From positions 42,692-106,691 of the forward strand of contig CAXKVF010000096.1 of NCBI GenBank assembly GCA_964057225.1: a DNA stretch of 64,000 nucleotides. The letters run 5' to 3'. The notes beneath the pieces are model-generated. The model was not told where the DNA came from. It searched no databases and worked only from the letters and a program-made list of their open reading frames with translations. This DNA comes from Auanema rhodensis. Its lineage: Eukaryota > Nematoda > Chromadorea > Rhabditida > Rhabditidae. Shown piece after piece: positions 56,320-64,000 of this stretch. The translations under genes and the position numbers were made by a program. Position 1 is the stretch's first letter, and each line of letters opens with the position of its first letter.

Positions 56320-57195
56320 ATTTTTATTGATATTGGTTCATGGTAACCATGACTTTGAAATTTACGTGTACTTTAATTTATGCTAATTAAATGTACACGG
56401 TGCACTTGGTATGTAACTCGCTTCACGTGAAAGATAAAGAGATGCGGTTTTCAAAATTAGATTCCCCATGTCCAAATTAGTCTAAAAACAAATTTTTATT
56501 GATATTGGTTCATGGTAACCATGACTTTGAATTTTACGTGAACTTTAATTTATGCTAATTAAATGTACACGTGATGTGCACTTGGTATGTAACTCGCTTC
56601 ACGTGAAAGATAAAGAGATGCGGTTTTCAAATTTAGATTCCCCATGTCCATATTAGTCTAAAAACAAATTTTTATTGATATTGGTGCATGGTAACCATGA
56701 CTTTGAAATTTACGTGAACTTTAATTTATGCTAATTAAATGTACACGTGATGTACACTTGGTATGTAACTCGCTTCACGTGAAAGATAAAGAGATGCGGT
56801 TTTCAAAATTAGATTCCCCATGTCCATATTAGTCTAAAAACAAATTTTTATTGATATTGGTTCATGGTAACCATGACTTTGAAATTTACGTGAACTTTAA
56901 TTTATGCTAATTAAATGTACACGTGATGTGCACTTGGTATGTAACTCGCTTCACGTGAAAGATAAAGAGATGCGGTTTTCAAAATTAGATTCCCCATGTC
57001 CATATTAGTCTAAAAACAAATTTTTTTTGATATTGGTTCATGGTAACCATGACTTTGAAATTTACGTGAACTTTAATTTATGCTAATTAAATGTACACGT
57101 GATGTGCACTTGGTATGTAACTCGCTTTACGTGAAAGATAAAGAGATGCGGTTTTCAAAATTAGATTCCCTATGTCCATATTAGTCTAAAAACAA
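56320..57195 (+). repeat. Variant cassette (5 monomers) with a 172-bp opener
   Basis: The order is m50T+m160A; m41T (with AAATTTAG near 56632); m19G+m87A; plain; m7T+m109T+m152T. The opener (56320-56491) is 172 bp because TGAT is missing between 56399 and 56400, which removes the first CACGTG. This five-member form matches the copy at 26224. Confidence 0.84.
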
Positions 57196-58075
57196 ATTTT
57201 TATTGATATTGGTTCATGGTAACCATGACTTTGAAATTTACGTGAACTTTAATTTATGCTAATTAAATGTACACGTGATGTGCACTTGGTATGTAACTCG
57301 CTTCACGTGAAAGATAAAGAGATGCGGTTTTCAAAATTAGATTCCCCATGTCCATATTAGTCTAAAAACAAATTTTTATTGATATTGGTTCATGGTAACC
57401 ATGACTTTGAAATTTACGTGAACTTTAATTTATGCTAATTAAATGTACACGTGATGTGCACTTGGTATGTAACTCGCTTCACGTGAAAGATAAAGAGATG
57501 CGGTTTTCAAAATTAGATTCCCCATGTCCATATTAGTCTAAAAACAAATTTTTATTGATATTGGTTCATGGTAACCATGACTTTGAATTTTACGTGAACT
57601 TTAATTTATGCTAATTGAATGTACACGTGATGTGCACTTGGTATGTAACTCGCTTCACGTGAAAGATAAAGAGATGCGGTTTTCAAAATTAGATTTCCCA
57701 TCTCCATATTAGTCTAAAAACAAATTTTTATTGATATTGGTGCATGGTAACCATGACTTTGAAATTTACGTGAACTTTAATTTATGCTAATTAAATGTAC
57801 ACGTGATGTGCACTTGGTATGTAACTCGCTTCACGTGAAAGATAAAGAGATGCGGTTTTCAAAATTAGATTCCCCATGTCCATATTAGTCTAAAAACAAA
57901 TTTTTATTGATATTGGTTCATGGTAACCATGACTTTGAAATTTACGTGAACTTTAATTTATGCTAATTAAATGTACACGTGATGTGCACTTGGTATGTAA
58001 CTCGCTTCACGTGAAAGATAAAGAGATGCGGTTTTCAAAATTAGATTCCCCATGTCCATATTAGTCTAAAAACAA

Positions 58076-61000
58076 ATTTTTATTGATATTGGTTCATGGT
58101 AACCATGACTTTGAAATTTACGTGAACTTTAATTTATGCTAATTAAATGTACACGTGATGTGCACTTGGCATGTAACTCGCTTCACGTGAAAGATAAAGA
58201 GATGCGGTTTTCAAAATTAGATTCCCCATGTCCATATTAGTCTAAAAACAAATTTTTATTGAATTTCAAATTCATGGTAACCATGACTTTGAAATTTACT
58301 TGAACTTTAATTTATGCTAATTAAATGTACACGTGATGTGCACTTGGTATGTAACTCGCTTCACGTGAAAGATAAAGAGATGCGGTTTTCAAAATTAGAT
58401 TCCCCATGTCCATATTAGTCTAAAAACAAATTTTTATTGATATTGGTTCATGGTAACCATGACTTTGAAATTTACGTGAACTTTAATTTATGCTAATTAA
58501 ATGTACACGTGATGTGCACTTGGTATGTAACTCGCTTCACGTGAAAGAGAAAGAGATGCGGTTTTCAAAATTAGATTCCCCATGTCCATATTAGTCTAAA
58601 AACAAATTTTTATTGATATTGGTTCATGGTAACCATGACTTTGAATTTTACGTGAACTTTAATTTATGCTAATTAAATGTACACGTGATGTGCACTTGGT
58701 ATGTAACTCGCTTCACGTGAAAGATAAAGAGATGCGGTTTTCAAAATTAGATTCCCCATGTCCATATTAGTCTAAAAACAAATTTTTATTGATATTGGTG
58801 CATGGTAACCATGACTTTGAAATTTACGTGAACTTTAATTTATGCTAATTAAATGTACACGTGATGTGCACTTGGTATGTAACTCGCTTCACGTGAAAGA
58901 TAAAGAGATGCGGTTTTCAAAATTAGATTCCCTATGTCCATATTAGTCTAAAAACAAATTTTTATTGATATTGGTTCATGGTAACCATGACTTTGAAATT
59001 TACGTGAACTTTAATTTATGCTAATTAAATGTACACGTGATGTGCACTTGGTATGTAACTCGCTTCACGTGAAAGATAAAGAGATGCGGTTTTCAAAATT
59101 AGATTCCCCATGTCCATATTAGTCTAAAAACAAATTTTTATTGATATTGGTTCATGGTAACCATGACTTTGAAATTTACGTGAACTTTAATTTATGCTAA
59201 TTAAATGTACACGTGATGTGCACTTGGTATGTAACTCGCTTCACGTGAAAGATAAAGAGATGCGGTTTTCAAAATTAGATTCCCCATGTCCATATTAGTC
59301 TAAAAACAAATTTTTATTGATATTGGTTCATGGTAACCATGACTTTGAAATTTACGTGAACTTTAATTTATGCTAATTAAATGTACACGTGATGTGCACT
59401 TGGCATGTAACTCGCTTCACGTGAAAGATAAAGAGATGCGGTTTTCAAAATTAGATTCCCCATGTCCATATTAGTCTAAAAACAAATTTTTATTGATATT
59501 GGTTCATGGTAACCATGACTTTGAAATTTACTTGAACTTTAATTTATGCTAATTAAATGTACACGTGATGTGCACTTGGTATGTAACTCGCTTCACGTGA
59601 AAGATAAAGAGATGCGTTTTTCAAAATTAGATTCCCCATGTCCATATTAGTCTAAAAACAAATTTTTATTGATATTGGTTCATGGTAACCATGACTTTGA
59701 AATTTACGTGAACTTTAATTTATGCTAATTAAATGTACACGTGATGTGCACTTGGTATGTAACTCGCTTCACGTGAAAGAGAAAGAGATGCGGTTTTCAA
59801 AATTAGATTCCCCATGTCCATATTAGTCTAAAAACAAATTTTTATTGATATTGGTTCATGGTAACCATGACTTTGAATTTTACGTGAACTTTAATTTATG
59901 CTAATTAAATGTACACGTGATGTGCACTTGGTATGTAACTCGCTTCACGTGAAAGATAAAGAGATGCGGTTTTCAAAATTAGATTCCCCATGTCCATATT
60001 AGTCTAAAAACAAATTTTTATTGATATTGGTGCATGGTAACCATGACTTTGAAATTTACGTGAACTTTAATTTATGCTAATTAAATGTACACGTGATGTG
60101 CACTTGGTATGTAACTCGCTTCACGTGAAAGATAAAGAGATGCGGTTTTCAAAATTAGATTCCCCATGTCCATATTAGTCTAAAAACAAATTTTTATTGA
60201 TATTGGTTCATGGTAACCATGACTTTGAAATTTACGTGAACTTTAATTTATGCTAATTAAATGTACACGTGATGTGCACTTGGTATGTAACTCGCTTCAC
60301 GTGAAAGATAAAGAGATGCGGTTTTCAAAATTAGATTCCCCATGTCCATATTAGTCTAAAAACAAATTTTTATTGATATTGGTTCATGGTAACCATGACT
60401 TTGAAATTTACGTGAACTTTAATTTATGCTAATTAAATGTACACGTGATGTGCACTTGGTATGTAACTCGCTTCACGTGAAAGATAAAGAGATGCGGTTT
60501 TCAAAATTAGATTCCCCATGTCCATATTAGTCTAAAAACAAATTTTTATTGATATTGGTTCATGGTAACCATGACTTTGAATTTTACGTGAACTTTAATT
60601 TATGCTAATTGAATGTACACGTGATGTGCACTTGGTATGTAACTCGCTTCACGTGAAAGATAAAGAGATGCGGTTTTCAAAATTAGATTTCCCATGTCCA
60701 TATTAGTCTAAAAACAAATTTTTATTGATATTGGTGCATGGTAACCATGACTTTGAAATTTACGTGAACTTTAATTTATGCTAATTAAATGTACACGTGA
60801 TGTGCACTTGGTATGTAACTCGCTTCACGTGAAAGATAAAGAGATGCGGTTTTCAAAATTAGATTCCCCATGTCCATATTAGTCTAAAAACAAATTTTTA
60901 TTGATATTGGTTCATGGTAACCATGACTTTGAAATTTACGTGAACTTTAATTTATGCTAATTAAATGTACACGTGATGTGCACTTGGTATGTAACTCGCT

Positions 61001-62125
61001 TCACGTGAAAGATAAAGAGATGCGGTTTTCAAAATTAGATTCCCCATGTCCATATTAGTCTAAAAACAAATTTTTATTGATATTGGTTCATGGTAACCAT
61101 GACTTTGAAATTTACGTGAACTTTAATTTATGCTAATTAAATGTACACGTGATGTGCACTTGGCATGTAACTCGCTTCACGTGAAAGATAAAGAGATGCG
61201 GTTTTCAAAATTAGATTCCCCATGTCCATATTAGTCTAAAAACAAATTTTTATTGATATTGGTTCATGGTAACCATGACTTTGAAATTTACTTGAACTTT
61301 AATTTATGCTAATTAAATGTACACGTGATGTGCACTTGGTATGTAACTCGCTTCACGTGAAAGATAAAGAGATGCGGTTTTCAAAATTAGATTCCCCATG
61401 TCCATATTAGTCTAAAAACAAATTTTTATTGATATTGGTTCATGGTAACCATGACTTTGAAATTTACGTGAACATTAATTTATGCTAATTAAATGTACAC
61501 GTGATGTGCACTTGGTATGTAACTCGCTTCACGTGAAAGAGAAAGAGATGCGGTTTTCAAAATTAGATTCCCCATGTCCATATTAGTCTAAAAACAAATT
61601 TTTATTGATATTGGTTCATGGTAACCATGACTTTGAATTTTACGTGAACTTTAATTTATGCTAATTAAATGTACACGTGATGTGCACTTGGTATGTAACT
61701 CGCTTCACGTGAAAGATAAAGAGATGCGGTTTTCAAAATTAGATTCCCCATGTCCATATTAGTCTAAAAACAAATTTTTATTGATATTGGTGCATGGTAA
61801 CCATGACTTTGAAATTTACGTGAACTTTAATTTATGCTAATTAAATGTACACGTGATGTGCACTTGGTATGTAACTCGCTTCACGTGAAAGATAAAGAGA
61901 TGCGGTTTTCAAAATTAGATTCCCCATGTCCATATTAGTCTAAAAACAAATTTTTATTGATATTGGTTCATGGTAACCATGACTTTGAAATTTACGTGAA
62001 CTTTAATTTATGCTAATTAAATGTACACGTGATGTGCACTTGGTATGTAACTCGCTTCACGTGAAAGATAAAGAGATGCGGTTTTCAAAATTAGATTCCC
62101 CATGTCCATATTAGTCTAAAAACAA
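58076..62125 (+). repeat. 7-monomer higher-order repeat (about 1,232 bp), three copies
   Basis: The order is m95 T>C (GGCATG); m47 G>T (TTTACTTGAAC); m120 T>G (GAGAAAG); m41T; m19G; plain; plain. Copies lie at 58076-59309 (1,234 bp, with a 2-bp gain) and 59310-60541. A third copy of at least six monomers lies at 61070-62125, after three extra monomers (60542-61069) that include m41T+m70G and m19G. The three extra monomers turn the spacing from 7 to 10 monomers. Confidence 0.86.
58252..58429 (+). repeat. 178-bp monomer with inverted-flank replacement
   Basis: Between GA (58261-58262) and TTCATGG, the usual TATTGG is replaced so that 58262-58270 reads AATTTCAAA. This is the exact reverse complement of TTTGAAATT at 58288-58296, on the other side of the CATGGTAACCATG palindrome. 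The monomer can now form a 35-base hairpin with one mismatch. Sister monomers at 59486 and 61246, which share m47T, have the normal sequence, so the change is recent. Confidence 0.88.
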
Positions 62126-64000
62126 ATTTTTTTTGATATTGGTTCATGATAACCATGACTTTGAAATTTACGTGAACTTTAATTTATGCTAATTAAATGT
62201 ACACGTGATGTGCACTTGGTATGTAACTCGCTTCACGTGAAAGATAAAGAGATGCGGTTTTCAAAATTAGATTCCCCATGTCCATATTAGTCTAAAAACA
62301 AATTTTTATTGATATTGGTTCATGGTAACCATGACTTTGAATTTTACGTGAACTTTAATTTATGCTAATTAAATGTACACGTGATGTGCACTTGGTATGT
62401 AACTCGCTTCACGTGAAAGATAAAGAGATGCGGTTTTCAAAATTAGATTCCCCATGTCCATATTAGTCTAAAAACAAATTTTTATTGATATTGGTTCATG
62501 GTAACCATGACTTTGAATTTTACGTGAACTTTAATTTATGCTAATTAAATGTACACGTGATGTGCACTTGGTATGTAACTCGCTTCACGTGAAAGATAAA
62601 GAGATGCGGTTTTCAAAATTAGATTCCCCATGTCCATATTAGTCTAAAAACAAATTTTTATTGATATTGGTGCATGGTAACCATGACTTTGAAATTTACG
62701 TGAACTTTAATTTATGCTAATTAAATGTACACGTGATGTGCACTTGGTATGTAACTCGCTTCACGTGAAAGATAAAGAGATGCGGTTTTCAAAATTAGAT
62801 TCCCCATGTCCATATTAGTCTAAAAACAAATTTTTATTGATATTGGTTCATGGTAACCATGACTTTGAAATTTACGTGAACTTTAATTTATGCTAATTAA
62901 ATGTACACGTGATGTGCACTTGGTATGTAACTCGCTTCACGTGAAAGATAAAGAGATGCGGTTTTCAAAATTAGATTCCCCATGTCCATATTAGTCTAAA
63001 AACAAATTTTTTTTGATATTGGTTCATGATAACCATGACTTTGAAATTTACGTGAACTTTAATTTATGCTAATTAAATGTACACGTGATGTGCACTTGGT
63101 ATGTAACTCGCTTTACGTGAAAGATAAAGAGATGCGGTTTTCAAAATTAGATTCCCCATGTCCATATTAGTCTAAAAACAAATTTTTATTGATATTGGTT
63201 CATGGTAACCATGACTTTGAAATTTACGTGAACTTTAATTTATGCTAATTAAATGTACACGTGATGTGCACTTGGTATGTAACTCGCTTCACGTGAAAGA
63301 TAAAGAGATGCGGTTTTCAAAATTAGATTCCCCATGTCCATATTAGTCTAAAAACAAATTTTTTTTGATATTGGTGCATGGTAACCATGACTTTGAAATT
63401 TACGTGAACTTTAATTTATGCTAATTAAATGTACACGTGATGTGCACTTGGTATGTAACTCGCTTCACGTGAAAGATAAAGAGATGCGGTTTTCAAAATT
63501 AGATTCCCTATGTCCATATTAGTCTAAAAACAAATTTTTATTGATATTGGTGCATGGTAACCATGACTTTGAAATTTACGTGAACTTTAATTTATGCTAA
63601 TTAAATGTACACGTGATGTGCACTTGGTATGTAACTCGCTTCACGTGAAAGATAAAGAGATGCGGTTTTCAAAATTAGATTCCCCATGTCCATATTAGTC
63701 TAAAAACAAATTTTTATTGATATTGGTGCATGGTAACCATGACTTTGAAATTTACGTGAACTTTAATTTATGCTAATTAAATGTACACGTGATGTGCACT
63801 TGGTATGTAACTCGCTTCACGTGAAAGATAAAGAGATGCGGTTTTCAAAATTAGATTCCCTATGTCCATATTAGTCTAAAAACAAATTTTTATTGATATT
63901 GGTTCATGGTAACCATGACTTTGAAATTTACGTGAACTTTAATTTATGCTAATTAAATGTACACGTGATGTGCACTTGGTATGTAACTCGCTTCACGTGA

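Larger units (their letters stand above)
1..64000 (+). repeat. 176-bp tandem satellite array filling the window
   Basis: The phrase ATTTTTATTGATATTG recurs at 1, 177, 353, 529 and so on at 176-bp steps, with single-base variants in some copies, to 63886, always on the same strand. There are 363 complete monomers and one 115-bp partial copy. The net length deficit is 3 bp, fully explained by a 1-bp deletion near 7541, a 4-bp deletion at 56399/56400 and a 2-bp net gain at 58262. The consensus has 26 C and 30 G in 176 (about 32% GC) and five CpGs. Copies differ by a few substitutions each. No inversion, spacer, transposon or unrelated sequence interrupts the array, and neither array boundary is inside the window. 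Families of this kind usually form centromeric or pericentromeric heterochromatin; that role is inferred from form alone. The family was not recognised. Confidence 0.99.
57196..64000 (+). repeat. Domain E: 7-monomer repeat and flanks to the window edge
   Basis: m121G is absent. A 7-monomer unit marked by m95C, m47T and m120G repeats from 58076, followed by m41T, m19G and m7T monomers. Monomers at 62126 and 63006 share m7T with m24 G>A (CATGATAACC), 880 bp apart. The array continues past the right edge. Confidence 0.83.

Noticed and set aside
1-64000. Protein-coding genes or long reading frames
   Set aside because: Because 176 is not a multiple of three, each stop triplet meets all three frames within three monomers. 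The consensus has 15 forward stops, and the longest stop-free run is about 108 bases on the + strand and about 99 on the - strand. Any short frame is a by-product of the repeat.
1-64000. CRISPR array
   Set aside because: The whole 176-bp unit repeats with near-identity; there are no short repeats separated by unique spacers and no cas genes.
1-64000. CENP-B box in the monomer
   Set aside because: No match to the essential TTCG....A..CGGG pattern is present on either strand of the consensus. The nearest-looking segment, TTCACGTGAA, lacks both cores.
1-64000. Transposable element insertions or inverted segments within the array
   Set aside because: The 176-bp phase runs through with only three small net length changes (-1, -4, +2), and all monomers read in the same direction, which leaves no room for an insertion or inversion.
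1-64000. Known satellites (alpha satellite, Arabidopsis CEN180, Brassica 176-bp repeats, grass CentO/CentC)
   Set aside because: Lengths are similar in some cases, but I see no resemblance in sequence from what I remember of those families. A database search would decide it, so no family name is given.

Overview
The window is a single unbroken tandem satellite array with no gene in it. Every base belongs to a head-to-tail repeat with a 176-bp monomer, all copies in the same orientation. Taking base 1 as monomer position 1 (m1), there are 363 complete monomers (360 of 176 bp, one each of 175, 172 and 178 bp) and a 115-bp partial monomer at the right edge. The sum 63,885 + 115 = 64,000 closes exactly, so only three net length changes exist in 64 kb. 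The monomer is about 32% GC and differs between copies mostly by a handful of recurring single-base variants. Both array ends lie outside the window.

The organism is almost certainly a eukaryote. A homogeneous AT-rich array of tens of kb with a nucleosome-sized monomer is typical of centromeric or pericentromeric heterochromatin in plants and animals. I do not recognise this monomer family and cannot name the taxon. No CENP-B box, telomere repeat, rDNA, tRNA or transposon was seen. Stop codons in both strands limit any reading frame in the consensus to about 36 codons.

Layout, read from linked variants (written as m-position and base change): (A) 1-8975, a domain marked by m17 G>C, with a near-perfect 2,816-bp (16-monomer) tandem duplication. 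(B) 9152-19711, where m17C vanishes and m19 T>G and m121 A>G appear; it holds local 3-mer and 4-mer higher-order repeats. (C) 19712-32911, marked by a recurring 4-5 monomer cassette (m50T/m160A, then m41T, then m19G+m87A, then m7T+m109T+m152T). (D) 32912-56319, built from blocks of m41T+m70G, m19G and m121G monomers that repeat at 3,168-bp (18-monomer) spacing in two places, interrupted by a stretch rich in m7T+m109T+m152T monomers. (E) 56320-64000, opening with another cassette and then a 7-monomer repeat marked by m95C, m47T and m120G in consecutive monomers.

Within each monomer sit two short dyads (m19-33 and m53-72), two CACGTG hexamers and three ACGTGA motifs spaced 33 and 32 bp. The most informative single event is at 58261-58296. 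There the left flank of the m19-33 palindrome has been replaced by the inverted complement of its right flank, which is the expected footprint of hairpin template switching. The array therefore records its own recent history: nested block duplications, monomer-level conversion and at least one hairpin-mediated mutation.
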